This document shows, in pieces, positions 35,840 through 44,056 of a stretch of DNA of 54,260 bases. Each line of letters opens with the position of its first letter. Position 1 is the first letter of the stretch. Where the stretch lies: positions 1 to 54,260 of the IMG/VR virus record IMGVR_UViG_3300047300_001096, one strand, 5' to 3'. Position numbers and translations under genes: made by a program. The notes under the pieces were generated by a model. That model was not told the origin of the DNA. It saw only the letters and a program-made list of their open reading frames with translations, and made no database searches. This DNA is from a virus.

Positions 35840-35868
35840 ATTATAACAGGGTTTCGTTAGTGTGTCAA
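35840..35868 (-). promoter_or_regulatory. Promoter of a leaderless mRNA
   Basis: Minus strand: TTGACA, 17 nt, TATAAT, TACCCT, ATG. Confidence 0.85.
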
Positions 35869-35870
35869 CA

Positions 35871-35890
35871 GTAGGGGCAAAAGCCCCTAC
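35871..35890 (-). terminator. Hairpin after the HTH gene
   Basis: GTAGGGGC-AAAA-GCCCCTAC (8 bp) directly after the HTH stop; the T run is missing, so it may act as an RNA 3' end stabiliser or weak terminator. It abuts the -35 of the next promoter. Confidence 0.55.
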
Positions 35891-35893
35891 AGT

Positions 35894-36220
35894 TTACAAG
35901 GTCTTTTCAGTCCTAATAAAATCGGCAATCTTCATCAAAGCCATTTTGTTAGCTTTGGTAAGTGATTCCGTATCGGCTTCAGTCAAACCTAATGCTTCAC
36001 CGATAAAATCGGCATGAACATCCTTTTTAATAGGTGTCTCGCCTGATTTTGTTTTGTAGGCTTTAGCTACATAAACTTTTTCTCGTGAAAGTTTAGCAAC
36101 AACAGAACGAACAGTTTTGCCAAGGCTATCGGCAATTGATTCAACAGTCATGCCTGATTGATATTGAGCAATCATCTTTTCGGTTTGCTCGGGTGTGTAG
36201 TTTACAGTTTTTGCAGTCAT
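35894..36220 (-). CDS. HTH-like DNA-binding protein, paralog family
   Basis: 108 residues. KTVNYTPEQTEKMIAQYQSGMTVESIADSLGKTVRSVVAKLSREKVYVAKAYKTKSGE is closest to 31959. C-terminal SLTKANKMALMKIADFI. TTAGGAGAAAATAAA precedes the ATG and a promoter lies at 36242-36270. Confidence 0.8.
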   Translation of the reverse strand: MTAKTVNYTPEQTEKMIAQYQSGMTVESIADSLGKTVRSVVAKLSREKVYVAKAYKTKSGETPIKKDVHADFIGEALGLTEADTESLTKANKMALMKIADFIRTEKTL

Positions 36221-36241
36221 TTTATTTTCTCCTAAAATTAA

Positions 36242-36270
36242 ATTATATCACAATGGCTTCATCATTGCAA
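36242..36270 (-). promoter_or_regulatory. Sigma70-like promoter
   Basis: Minus strand: TTGCAA, 17 nt, TATAAT, 21 nt before the HTH ATG at 36220; it lies in the 3' end of the small TM gene. Confidence 0.82.
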
Positions 36271-36346
36271 GCCATATCCACAATGGAACAAAGGTTATTG
36301 CAACAAACAATGTTCCTTGCAATAATTCTTTCAAAAATTTATTCAT
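36248..36346 (-). CDS. 32-residue single-TM peptide
   Basis: Begins MNKFLKELLQGTLFVAITFV with a TM to about residue 28. Overlaps the stop of the 36339 gene. Third small TM peptide of this type in the moron region. Confidence 0.5.
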   Translation of the reverse strand: MNKFLKELLQGTLFVAITFVPLWIWLAMMKPL

Positions 36347-36503
36347 GGTTAACAGTCTCTTTCAAACCTAATTTTGCCAAGTATTTGGCAATGTGAACAA
36401 CAGTGTTACCGAATTCATCTTTGAATTCTTCATTGGTAACTGTATAGCTACCCTCAAAAGGTAAGTCATCTAAGTTGAGGTTAAGTTGTTTAGTGTATAA
36501 CAT
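36339..36503 (-). CDS. Hypothetical 54-residue protein
   Basis: Begins MLYTKQLNLNLDDLPFEGSY, continues with FKDEFGNTVVHIAKYLAKLG. AAAGGAAATCAAA precedes the ATG; promoter TTGACA-16-TATAAT at 36531-36558. Function unknown. Confidence 0.6.
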   Translation of the reverse strand: MLYTKQLNLNLDDLPFEGSYTVTNEEFKDEFGNTVVHIAKYLAKLGLKETVNHE

Positions 36504-36526
36504 TTTGATTTCCTTTAATCTATGTG

Positions 36527-36600
36527 TCCTATTATACAGGGTTTTTAAGTTTTGTCAAGGGTTTTTTCAACTATTTTCTAGGTGTTTTCCCTATGTAAAC
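36527..36600. repeat. Divergent-promoter cassette, copy 4 (right half lost)
   Basis: Leftward TTGACA-16-TATAAT (36531-36558) and TTTTTTCAACTATTTTCTAGGTGTTTTCCC are kept, but the rightward -35 is broken (CTATGTAAAC). Confidence 0.75.
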
Positions 36601-36637
36601 TTTTGTTTCCTTGTAGTCCTTTTCTTCCTTTGTTACC

Positions 36638-36760
36638 CTCTATTATATAGAGTCTAAAAATTTTGTCAAATCTTTTTTGAAAACAAAAGTTCACATTAGC
36701 ATAAATACAACATAGGGATAAACCCCTATTGACAGGGGGGTTCGGAGACTGTATAATCCC
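36638..36760. repeat. Divergent-promoter cassette, copy 5
   Basis: Leftward TTGACA-16-TATAAT (36642-36669), shared AAAACAAAAGT and CATTAGCATAAATACAACATAGGG with copy 1, and rightward CCCCTATTGACA-17-TATAAT (36729-36757). The rightward promoter can read into the terminase operon. 36758-36834 shows no gene. Confidence 0.82.
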
Positions 36761-36834
36761 CCACGCTACACCGCCCCCCGACACGGCCACTATGTGGAAA
36801 ATTTCCAAACACCCTAAGGTGCCAAAATCCACGC

Positions 36835-36863
36835 TTGCAAAAATATCCCTAAACTGCTATAAT
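36835..36863 (+). promoter_or_regulatory. Promoter of the packaging operon
   Basis: TTGCAA, 17 nt, TATAAT, 20 nt before the terminase small subunit ATG. The spacer ends in CCCTAAACTGC, related to the 13-bp motif. Confidence 0.85.
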
Positions 36864-36883
36864 CAACACAAAAGGATACCATT

Positions 36884-37357
36884 ATGACAACTCATCTACC
36901 TGCCGAAACCGTACGCATTTCACCCGAAGCCCTAGAAGTGGCTAATGCTTACTTGCAGCTTAACGATGCACGCCTAGTAGCGCAAGAATTAGACATTGAC
37001 CCTGAGGTTGTAACAAATTTATTAGCCCGACGTGAAGTCAAAACTTATATTGACAGTGTTTTCTTTGACAGTGGCTATAACAACCGTTTTCTTATGCGAC
37101 GTGCCATGGACGCACTAATCAAACAAAAGTTTCAAGAACTAGAAGAGTCGCAAACTGGGTCGACCAAAGACATTGCCGAATTGCTACAAATGTCACATAA
37201 AATGTCCATGGATCTACTAGACCGTGAAATCGCCCTAGAAAAAGCCAGACAGTCTACTGCACCGCAGAAGCAAGTCAACGTTCAGATCAATGAAGGACTT
37301 GACGGATCAAAGTACTCGCAATTGGTACAAAAGTTAATTACTGGAGAAGGCGTCTAA
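36884..37357 (+). CDS. Terminase small subunit
   Basis: 157 residues. ISPEALEVANAYLQLNDARLVAQELDIDPEVVTNLLARREVKTYI is an HTH DNA-recognition domain; a helical oligomerisation region and a QKQVNVQINEGLDGSKYSQLVQKL tail follow. It recognises the packaging site and hands DNA to the large subunit. Ends 1 nt into the aldolase gene. Confidence 0.8.
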   Translation: MTTHLPAETVRISPEALEVANAYLQLNDARLVAQELDIDPEVVTNLLARREVKTYIDSVFFDSGYNNRFLMRRAMDALIKQKFQELEESQTGSTKDIAELLQMSHKMSMDLLDREIALEKARQSTAPQKQVNVQINEGLDGSKYSQLVQKLITGEGV

Positions 37358-37998
37358 TGCTAGAAACTCTATGTGATATTATGACTGATGCTTATCGCCG
37401 CAACTGGATTACCTCACGTGATGGTAACTGTAGTGTTAGGCATCAAGATCGTGATCACTTTTATATTACTCCATCAGCAGTTCGTAAACAAACACTGCAA
37501 CCCGATCAATTTAAAAAGATTGGTATTCGTACTGGTTATTTTGGCCAACCGCCACAGTTATGGCACGGTCACGAAGTCCTAGACTATACACCTATTTCCA
37601 GCAACTTGCAGCCTAGTGGAGAACTGCCCCTACATTTTGGACTACAAAAAACTATTACCACTGACACTCGCGTAGTTGTACACGTGCACCCAACTTATAC
37701 CATTGCAGCCATGCATGCACACGTTCAGCTAGACCAACTGTACAAAAATTTTCCAGAGCTATCACGTTATACACGTGTTGCTCCAAGCGTAGGGGAAGTT
37801 GAGCCTATTAGTGAAGAACTGGGTTTGCAGTGTTGTCGTAAGCTGGGTGTTGACGCTAGTGGTCAACTCCAGTACGATATTGTTGGTATCCTAGGTCACG
37901 GTGTGGTTGCGGTAGACACAACTCCGTGGCGTGCTTACGAACATATCGAACGTCTTGAACATATTTGCAAGATTGTACTTGCAAGTGGAAAGTACTAA
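37357..37998 (+). CDS. Class II aldolase/adducin family protein
   Basis: 213 residues. DGNCSVR (22-28), ITPSAVR, PSGELPLHFGLQ with E89, VVHVHPTYTIAAM with H109 and H111, and GHGVVAVDTTPWRAYEHIERLEHICKI with H181: the full zinc-ligand and catalytic set of FucA/AraD-like enzymes, which cleave or isomerise sugar phosphates. It lies between the two terminase genes with 1-nt overlaps on both sides, so it is co-expressed with packaging proteins. Why it is there is not clear; a scaffolding or sugar-metabolism role is equally possible. Confidence 0.88.
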   Translation: MLETLCDIMTDAYRRNWITSRDGNCSVRHQDRDHFYITPSAVRKQTLQPDQFKKIGIRTGYFGQPPQLWHGHEVLDYTPISSNLQPSGELPLHFGLQKTITTDTRVVVHVHPTYTIAAMHAHVQLDQLYKNFPELSRYTRVAPSVGEVEPISEELGLQCCRKLGVDASGQLQYDIVGILGHGVVAVDTTPWRAYEHIERLEHICKIVLASGKY

Positions 37999-39284
37999 TG
38001 CTCCTAGTCTCCCGTGAAAACGTAAATTGTGATGTAATCGAGGAATTCGACCCTCAACAGCGATTTATTAAGCTACCCATCACAAATTACCTGAAACTGT
38101 TAAATATCTGGGATACAATCAATCGTCCCCAAATTGCCCTAATCAACGCCATCAACGATCCCAAGTACCGTTTTGTTTGTGCTGCACTTGCCCGTCGATT
38201 GGGCAAAACTTACATAGCCAACATTATTGGGCAGTTGGTAACATTGGTCCCTGGGTCAAATGTACTCATTATATCACCAAACTATAATTTATCGTCAATC
38301 TCATTTGAACTCCAACGCAAACTCATCAAACACTTTGATCTCGAAGTTGCACGCGACAACCTCAAAGACAAAATCATTGAATTGTCCAATGGAAGTACTA
38401 TTCGTATGGGCAGTCTTAGTACCGTTGATAGTACAGTGGGTCGTTCGTATGACTTAATCATATTTGACGAAGCTGCACTTGGCGAAGGCGGCGAAGCTGC
38501 GTTTAACGTTGCACTACGTCCAACACTTGACAAACCCAACGCCAAGGCTATTTTTATTTCAACTCCTCGTGGACGCAATAACTGGTTTAGTCAATTTTGG
38601 AATCGCGGATTTGATCCAAACTTTCCCGAATGGATTAGCTTACAAGCTGACTATACCGAAAACACTCGCATGGCTGAGTCGGATGTGGCTGAGGCGAAGA
38701 GGTCCATGTCAAAAGCCGAATTTGAACAAGAATACTTGGCCTCATTTACTGTGTTTGAGGGTCAAATTTATACACTAAAAGATGAAGATGTTTGTGAAAT
38801 TCCCCAAGATCTTAAAGGTGAAGCATTTGCTGGGTGCGACCCTGGTTACCGAGATGCTACTGCTCATTGCACTATCGTCTACGATTGGAACCGCGATTGC
38901 TTTTTTATTGTCGACGAATACTTAAAATCCGAAGCTACCACCGAGCAACATGCTCAAGCGTTTACCCAATTCAATGAAAAACACGGTGTTGAAGTTACTT
39001 TTATTGACTCGGCAGCTGCACAGTTTGCAAGTGACCTTGCCTACTTATACAATATCTCAACTACCAAAGCCAAAAAAGATGTGTTACCTGGCATTGCTTA
39101 TGTGCAAACCTTACTACAACAAGGTCGACTCAAGGTAGCGCCACACTGCACCAATGTCCGTGCAATGTTTGATCAATATCGCTGGGATCAACGCGAGGGC
39201 CTCCAACGTGAACGCCCCATGCATGATGAATATAGTCACATGGCTGATGCTGTTCGTTATGCACTGTACACCTATACGGTATAA
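37998..39284 (+). CDS. Terminase large subunit
   Basis: 428 residues from the ATG in TAATG after the aldolase stop. Walker A-like ARRLGKT (65-71), Walker B LIIFDEA (153-159), then the nuclease: GCDPGYRDAT, TFIDSAAAQF and SHMADAVRY supply the three acidic sites. It pumps DNA into the prohead and cuts it. Confidence 0.95.
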   Translation: MLLVSRENVNCDVIEEFDPQQRFIKLPITNYLKLLNIWDTINRPQIALINAINDPKYRFVCAALARRLGKTYIANIIGQLVTLVPGSNVLIISPNYNLSSISFELQRKLIKHFDLEVARDNLKDKIIELSNGSTIRMGSLSTVDSTVGRSYDLIIFDEAALGEGGEAAFNVALRPTLDKPNAKAIFISTPRGRNNWFSQFWNRGFDPNFPEWISLQADYTENTRMAESDVAEAKRSMSKAEFEQEYLASFTVFEGQIYTLKDEDVCEIPQDLKGEAFAGCDPGYRDATAHCTIVYDWNRDCFFIVDEYLKSEATTEQHAQAFTQFNEKHGVEVTFIDSAAAQFASDLAYLYNISTTKAKKDVLPGIAYVQTLLQQGRLKVAPHCTNVRAMFDQYRWDQREGLQRERPMHDEYSHMADAVRYALYTYTV

Positions 39285-39304
39285 TGCCACAAAAAATTTG
39301 TGCA

Positions 39305-39333
39305 TTGACATTTGGTTGCTTTTAGGCTATAAT
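39305..39333 (+). promoter_or_regulatory. Consensus promoter for dps and head genes
   Basis: TTGACA, 17 nt, TATAAT, 44 nt upstream of the Dps ATG. Confidence 0.88.
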
Positions 39334-39344
39334 ACTAGGTAATT

Positions 39345-39363
39345 GTGGAGTAGTTTACTCCAC
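39345..39363 (+). promoter_or_regulatory. Hairpin in the dps leader
   Basis: GTGGAGTA-GTT-TACTCCAC, 8 bp, from about +5 of the transcript; ends 14 nt before the ATG, just upstream of the GTAAGGA ribosome site. It may protect the mRNA 5' end. Confidence 0.65.
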
Positions 39364-39377
39364 TTGTAAGGAATCTT

Positions 39378-39818
39378 ATGGAACGAACACAATACGAAGA
39401 CTTGTTAAAATCGGCATTTGCCACTGAGTTTGCTTTTTACTTGAAAGCACACGGATTTCACTGGAACGTGGAAGGTTCGGACTTTTACGAATTTCACCTA
39501 ATCTTTGAACGCATCTATTCAGAGGTGTATGAATCAATTGATACATTTGCCGAAGAACTTCGCGCCGCTCGTATTTATGCACCTGCCAGTTTTACTCAGC
39601 TAGACGATCTATCCCTGGTTGAATGTCAAGAAGGCGTTCCACTGGCAATGTCAATGGCTCAAGAGTTGTTAGCTGATAGTGATGCTTGCGCTGAAATGTT
39701 CCGTGTGGCATTTGATGCTGCCGAATCTATGGGCGACCATGGATTGTCAAACTTTTTAGCAGATCGTCAAGACGCACACAAAAAGCATAGTTGGATGTTA
39801 CGCAGCTCATTAAAATAA
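39378..39818 (+). CDS. Dps/ferritin-like protein
   Basis: 146 residues. FYLKAHGFHWNVEG and FYEFHLIFERIYSEVYESIDTFAEE give H28, H40, D55 and E59, with the 12-15-4 spacing of the Dps ferroxidase site. Dps cages bind DNA and oxidise iron with peroxide. With rubrerythrin and rubredoxin this gives the phage two peroxide-consuming iron proteins. Its place at the head of the structural operon hints it may be needed late. Confidence 0.9.
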   Translation: MERTQYEDLLKSAFATEFAFYLKAHGFHWNVEGSDFYEFHLIFERIYSEVYESIDTFAEELRAARIYAPASFTQLDDLSLVECQEGVPLAMSMAQELLADSDACAEMFRVAFDAAESMGDHGLSNFLADRQDAHKKHSWMLRSSLK

Positions 39819-39819
39819 T

Positions 39820-40248
39820 ATGGCGGCCAATACCAATAAGCGAATTCCTGTAAAATGGGTTCGCGACCGAGCCAAAGCGGCTTATGAAAAACAAGATCGG
39901 TGCTATATTTGCGGTGCAACCGCAGACTTGGAACTGCATCACCTACACTCAGTTACCATACTCTTAGATAAATGGGCTAGAGCTCGTGGATATGATATTT
40001 CAACAGACGAAGGTATTGTTGCTGTTCGAGACGAATTTATTGCTGAGCATCGAGTGGAGTTATATGACCAAGTTTACACCCTTTGTAATCGTCATCATGT
40101 AGCGCTGCACAGTGTTTATGGTAAAGCGCCTCGACCTGGTAGCGAGCCAAAACAAGCTCATTGGATTGAAGCCCAACGAGCTAAATATTCTGGTGAAGTG
40201 GTTATTCCACAAAAAAGCTTTGGTAGTTTTTTCTCTGAGTTCACTTAA
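39820..40248 (+). CDS. HNH endonuclease
   Basis: 142 residues. CYICGATADLELHHLHSV and YTLCNRHHVALHSVYG are the two halves of a zinc-stabilised HNH fold (CxxC, HH, CxxHH). HNH proteins next to terminase and portal genes often assist packaging; a free-standing homing nuclease is the alternative. Confidence 0.85.
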   Translation: MAANTNKRIPVKWVRDRAKAAYEKQDRCYICGATADLELHHLHSVTILLDKWARARGYDISTDEGIVAVRDEFIAEHRVELYDQVYTLCNRHHVALHSVYGKAPRPGSEPKQAHWIEAQRAKYSGEVVIPQKSFGSFFSEFT

Positions 40249-40259
40249 GGGAAATAACT

Positions 40260-41435
40260 ATGTCAAGATTTACAGATTGGGTTCGCGAAAAGTTTAATCC
40301 AGCCCAAGCCCGTATTGCACAAGCAGCGGGCACACAGATTCCAACGGAATCAAAGATTACTTATCAACAAAGTTTTCAAAAAATTGAAGCTGTTAATCGT
40401 TCAGTGAATATGCTGGTAAATGCCTGCAGTTCATTAGACTACGATATCAAAGACAAGCTTAATGAAGGCGTTGTTACGGGGATTCGTCAAAAGTCATTAA
40501 ATACACTACTAAACTTCAGGCCAAATCCTTATCAAAGTGCACAAGAATTTCGTCAAGCAATTTTTACTGACTTTGTACTTGAAGGCAATGCCTTTATACA
40601 CTTTGATGGTGTGTTTTTATACCACCTACCTGCTGCGAACACAGAGATCTTAACGGATACAAAAACATTTATTCGCGGATACCGCTATAACGGTATGGTA
40701 ATGTTCAAAGAAGAAGAAGTTTTTCACTTCCGTGATTTGAATTCGCATTCAATTTATCGTGGTGCTAGTCGCTTAGAGTCTGCTCAGCGATCAATTGCTA
40801 CACTATACGCCATGCAAGATTTTCAAGAAAACTTTTTTGAAAATGGAGCTGTATTCGGTTTAGTTTTAACTAGTGAAAATACACTTTCACAAGTTGCAAA
40901 AGAAAAAACAATTCAATACTGGTTACAAAAATATTCAACTAAACAAGGTGGTAAGCGTCCTGTTATTTTGGACAGTGGCTTAAAACCTGCACAAGTATCA
41001 AATCAAAATTTCAAAGACATGAACTTTGATGAGTCAATGAAAACTCATGGCGAAAAAATAATGCAAGCAATCGGTGTACCACCAATCTTATTAGCAGGTG
41101 GTAACAACGCTAATATTAGTCCTAACTTACGTTTATTTTACTTGGAAACAGTAATGCCAATTAATCGTAAATTTACTAGTAGCCTAGAACGATTCTTTGG
41201 ATATGATGTTGAAGCAATAACTGCTAATGTAAGTGCATTACAACCAGAATTAAAAGATATTGCTGCCTATCATTCGACCCTAGTCAATGCAGGCATCATT
41301 ACAGCTAATGAAGCACGACAAGAATTACGTTATGACAAGTTAGACGGTCATGACGATATAAGAATACCCGCTAATATTGCGGGTTCGGCTGCTGATCCGT
41401 CGAAAGGTGGTAGGCCCACAGATAATCAGCAATAA
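40260..41435 (+). CDS. Portal protein, HK97 type
   Basis: 391 residues. VNRSVNMLVNACSSLDYDI, LLNFRPNPYQSAQEFRQAIFTDFVLEGNAFIH, FHFRDLNSHSIYRGASRLESAQRSI and MQAIGVPPILLAGG follow the HK97-like portal pattern; C-terminal ITANEARQELRYDKLDG is also typical. Twelve copies form the DNA gate. AAGGGAAATAACT precedes the ATG. Confidence 0.95.
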   Translation: MSRFTDWVREKFNPAQARIAQAAGTQIPTESKITYQQSFQKIEAVNRSVNMLVNACSSLDYDIKDKLNEGVVTGIRQKSLNTLLNFRPNPYQSAQEFRQAIFTDFVLEGNAFIHFDGVFLYHLPAANTEILTDTKTFIRGYRYNGMVMFKEEEVFHFRDLNSHSIYRGASRLESAQRSIATLYAMQDFQENFFENGAVFGLVLTSENTLSQVAKEKTIQYWLQKYSTKQGGKRPVILDSGLKPAQVSNQNFKDMNFDESMKTHGEKIMQAIGVPPILLAGGNNANISPNLRLFYLETVMPINRKFTSSLERFFGYDVEAITANVSALQPELKDIAAYHSTLVNAGIITANEARQELRYDKLDGHDDIRIPANIAGSAADPSKGGRPTDNQQ

Positions 41436-41444
41436 AGGGGTAAT

Positions 41445-43403
41445 ATGGTAGATAAAAGTAAAGTACTGTTTCTAAACAGCACATTTATCAAGAGTGAAGC
41501 TCCAACTACCACCGACGGAAAAATCGCTAGTGTCACAATCGAAGGTTACGCAAGTACCAACGATGCTGACCGACAAGGTGATATTGTTCCGGTTAGCGTA
41601 TGGGAAAAAGGTATCTCAAATTACTTGAAAAATCCAGTAATTTTAGCATACCATGACCACAGCGAGCCAGTTGGTAGAATGGTAGAACATCGCATTGATG
41701 GTAAAGGATTATGGATTAAAGCCCGTATTTCCGCAGCCGCCAGTGAGGTATTCAATCTTGTAAAAGACGGCGTTTTAACGGCGTTTAGTATCGGATTCCG
41801 AATCGTAGATGCGGAGTACAATTCAGCTGCAGAGCTGTTTGTGGTAAAGGAATTGGAACTACATGAAATTTCAGTAGTATCAGTACCAGCTAATCAAAAT
41901 ACACTATTTAGTCTTTCTAAGGCGTTTGATACAGCCGAAGAATTTAAATCTTTCAAAATGCAGTTTGCACCCAACAGCGAATCAGCTAAAGGGCTAGAAT
42001 CCTCAACGGAAGCAAACAGCGAAGTCAAAAAGGAAATGGAAATGGATCCAAAACAATTAGAACAAATGTTAGCTGATGCAGCTAGCAAAGCGGCTGAGCA
42101 AACTGCAAAAGCCATTGCTGAAAAGCAAGAAAAAGCTGCTGCTGAAAAAGCTGCTGCTGAAAAAGCCCAAGCTGAATTAGATGCACGCGTTAAAGCTGCT
42201 GTTGCTTCTATCTCTACTGTTGACACTGGTGCTGAGCGCTTGTTGGCTGAAGTAGAAAAGCGCTTGGAAAAAGCCGAAGAAACAAACAAAACAGTTATCG
42301 CTGGTTTGGAAGCTTCTTTGAAAGAAAAAGCTGCTGAAATCGAAGCAATCACAAAGTCTAAAATGACTTTTGCTGAAGCCAAAGACGGCATGCAATATGC
42401 TGACAAAGAGAAGGCTGTTATGTTGGCTAAGATGGCTGGTAAGTCTATCGAAGGCACAAAAACTGGTCGTCAATTAGTTGAAAAATACGGTGCTCACGTT
42501 CCTTCAGCTACATGGGAATTAGAAGTATCCTTGAACCTTGAGTCTGAAGTTCGTCGTCGTTTAGTTGTTGCTCCTATTTTCCGCAACATCCAAATGCAAA
42601 CCAACGTGATGACAATCCCCGTGAATCCCGAAGCAGGTTCTGCTACTTGGGTTCAAAACGCTAACTTTGGCGCTGCTCCTGGTACCTTGGGTGCTGCTGG
42701 TGCTTCTGCTGGTGGAAATGCTACTCACGCTCTCAAAGAAATCACTTTGAATGCATATAAAGTTGCTACTAACGAGTACACTGCATATGAAGAAGAAGAA
42801 GACGCATTGTTGGCTTTGATGCCAATCATCCGTGATGGTATGATTCGTCGTGTTGCTCGCGCTGTGGACAAAGCCTTCTTGTTAGGTGCTGGTTCCGGTG
42901 CTGATCCTGTTGCTGGTTTGGCTACTTTAGCTACCAACTCCACAGGTAACATCACTACTTCTACACCTTCAGCTTCTTATGTTGCTACTGTTGCTGCCTT
43001 ACGTTCATTGCGTAAAGGTCTTGGTGTTTGGGGTCTGGATCCTCAAGAAGTTGTGTATATCGTTAATACCGATGTATATTACAACTTGCTCGAAGACACA
43101 ACTTTCCAAACTATGAACCAAGTTGGTACACAAGCTACATTGCTGACCGGTCAAATTGGTCAAATCGGTGGAAGCCCTGTGTTAGTGTCTGGTGAGTTTG
43201 CTACTGCAGCTTCCGGTGCTACTGGTATCGTTTGCTTGAACCCAAGCAACTTCATCGTTGGTAATCAACGTGGTCTGCGTATCGACACACAAGAGTTGGT
43301 CGAAACACAGCGTCGCGTGATGGTCGCTAGCTTGCGTACAGGTATGACTAAAGTCACATCTAACTACGGTGCTGGTGTCACAAAATTGGTTTACTCTGCT
43401 TAA
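41445..43403 (+). CDS. Fused prohead protease-scaffold-major capsid protein
   Basis: 652 residues with three parts. 1-160: HK97-family prohead protease (IEGYASTNDADRQGDIV, H70 in AYHDHSEPVG, S115 in LTAFSIGF, E141 in LHEISVVSVPANQ). 190-310: Lys/Glu/Ala coiled-coil scaffold (delta domain). 330-652: HK97-fold capsid (ESEVRRRLVVAPIFRNIQM, AYEEEEDALLALMPIIRDGMIRRVARAVDKAFLLG, TRGLRIDTQ-like end). In HK97 these are two genes; here self-cleavage must release the capsid subunit. AAGGGGTAAT precedes the ATG. Confidence 0.93.
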   Translation: MVDKSKVLFLNSTFIKSEAPTTTDGKIASVTIEGYASTNDADRQGDIVPVSVWEKGISNYLKNPVILAYHDHSEPVGRMVEHRIDGKGLWIKARISAAASEVFNLVKDGVLTAFSIGFRIVDAEYNSAAELFVVKELELHEISVVSVPANQNTLFSLSKAFDTAEEFKSFKMQFAPNSESAKGLESSTEANSEVKKEMEMDPKQLEQMLADAASKAAEQTAKAIAEKQEKAAAEKAAAEKAQAELDARVKAAVASISTVDTGAERLLAEVEKRLEKAEETNKTVIAGLEASLKEKAAEIEAITKSKMTFAEAKDGMQYADKEKAVMLAKMAGKSIEGTKTGRQLVEKYGAHVPSATWELEVSLNLESEVRRRLVVAPIFRNIQMQTNVMTIPVNPEAGSATWVQNANFGAAPGTLGAAGASAGGNATHALKEITLNAYKVATNEYTAYEEEEDALLALMPIIRDGMIRRVARAVDKAFLLGAGSGADPVAGLATLATNSTGNITTSTPSASYVATVAALRSLRKGLGVWGLDPQEVVYIVNTDVYYNLLEDTTFQTMNQVGTQATLLTGQIGQIGGSPVLVSGEFATAASGATGIVCLNPSNFIVGNQRGLRIDTQELVETQRRVMVASLRTGMTKVTSNYGAGVTKLVYSA

Positions 43404-43423
43404 TTAGTAGAGATAATCTTAAT

Positions 43424-43448
43424 AAGACCCTTTCGGGGGTCTTGTTTT
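43424..43448 (+). terminator. Intrinsic terminator after the capsid gene
   Basis: AAGACCC-TTTCGG-GGGTCTT then GTTTT. Its 3' arm overlaps the next hairpin by three bases (43441-43443). Confidence 0.85.
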
Positions 43449-43479
43449 ATAAGGGTATTCAGTGCCCTTATAAAACAAG
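43441..43479 (+). promoter_or_regulatory. 15-bp perfect hairpin before the connector gene
   Basis: CTTGTTTTATAAGGG (43441-43455) pairs with CCCTTATAAAACAAG (43465-43479), 9-nt loop, 10 nt before the connector start. It can compete with the terminator arm or be an mRNA cleavage site, setting the capsid to connector ratio. Confidence 0.75.
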
Positions 43480-43489
43480 CGAGGTATTT

Positions 43490-44056
43490 ATGGCAACAAA
43501 TTTAGTAACAAAAGCAGAATACAAAGCTTACATGGGAATTAGTAGTACGAACTCAGATGCAGAAATTGATTTCTTAATACCCAAAGTTAGCGATTTAGTA
43601 AAAACATATTGCCGTCGTACCTTTATTGACTACTACGATGAAGCAAAAACAGAATATTTTGATGGTGGGTTCAAACAACTTATCTTAAAAGAAACTCCTG
43701 TAGTCAATGTAAATTCTGTGGCATATAGCCAAGATTTCGGAAAAACATATACAGCACTAACAAAGTTCACGGACTGGATTCAGCGGGATGACTATGTTAT
43801 CAGTACAAACCCTGGCGGTTTTACTGAAGCTTTAAATGCGTATAAAGTAGTTTATTTTGCAGGATATGAAACTATCCCAGCAGACTTAAAATTAGCAGTA
43901 TTAGATTTAGTAGAGTACTACTCACGAAATAATGGTGCAGTACATAGTACTCGCGACCTAAACCCAAATACTACTCAAATCAATTATGTAGCCTCTAGTA
44001 ACTTCCCAGCTACTATTAAGCGTGTTCTAGACCAATATATGGCGGACTTCACCTAA
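43490..44056 (+). CDS. Head-tail connector, gp6-like
   Basis: 188 residues from the ATG after GCGAGGTATTT. LVTKAEYKAYMGISSTNSDAEIDFLIPKVSDLVKTYCRRTF is the usual start of phage gp6-like (adaptor) proteins, followed by PADLKLAVLDLVEYYSRNN. It binds below the portal. Confidence 0.88.
   Translation: MATNLVTKAEYKAYMGISSTNSDAEIDFLIPKVSDLVKTYCRRTFIDYYDEAKTEYFDGGFKQLILKETPVVNVNSVAYSQDFGKTYTALTKFTDWIQRDDYVISTNPGGFTEALNAYKVVYFAGYETIPADLKLAVLDLVEYYSRNNGAVHSTRDLNPNTTQINYVASSNFPATIKRVLDQYMADFT

Noticed and set aside
27747-36883. CRISPR-like array among the repeated short words
   Set aside because: The 13-bp motif copies alternate in orientation and spacing is irregular; no repeat-spacer periodicity.
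41894-42473. Long minus-strand frames opposite the capsid scaffold region
   Set aside because: Shadow of the Ala/Lys/Glu-rich coiled coil codon pattern; no ribosome site or promoter.
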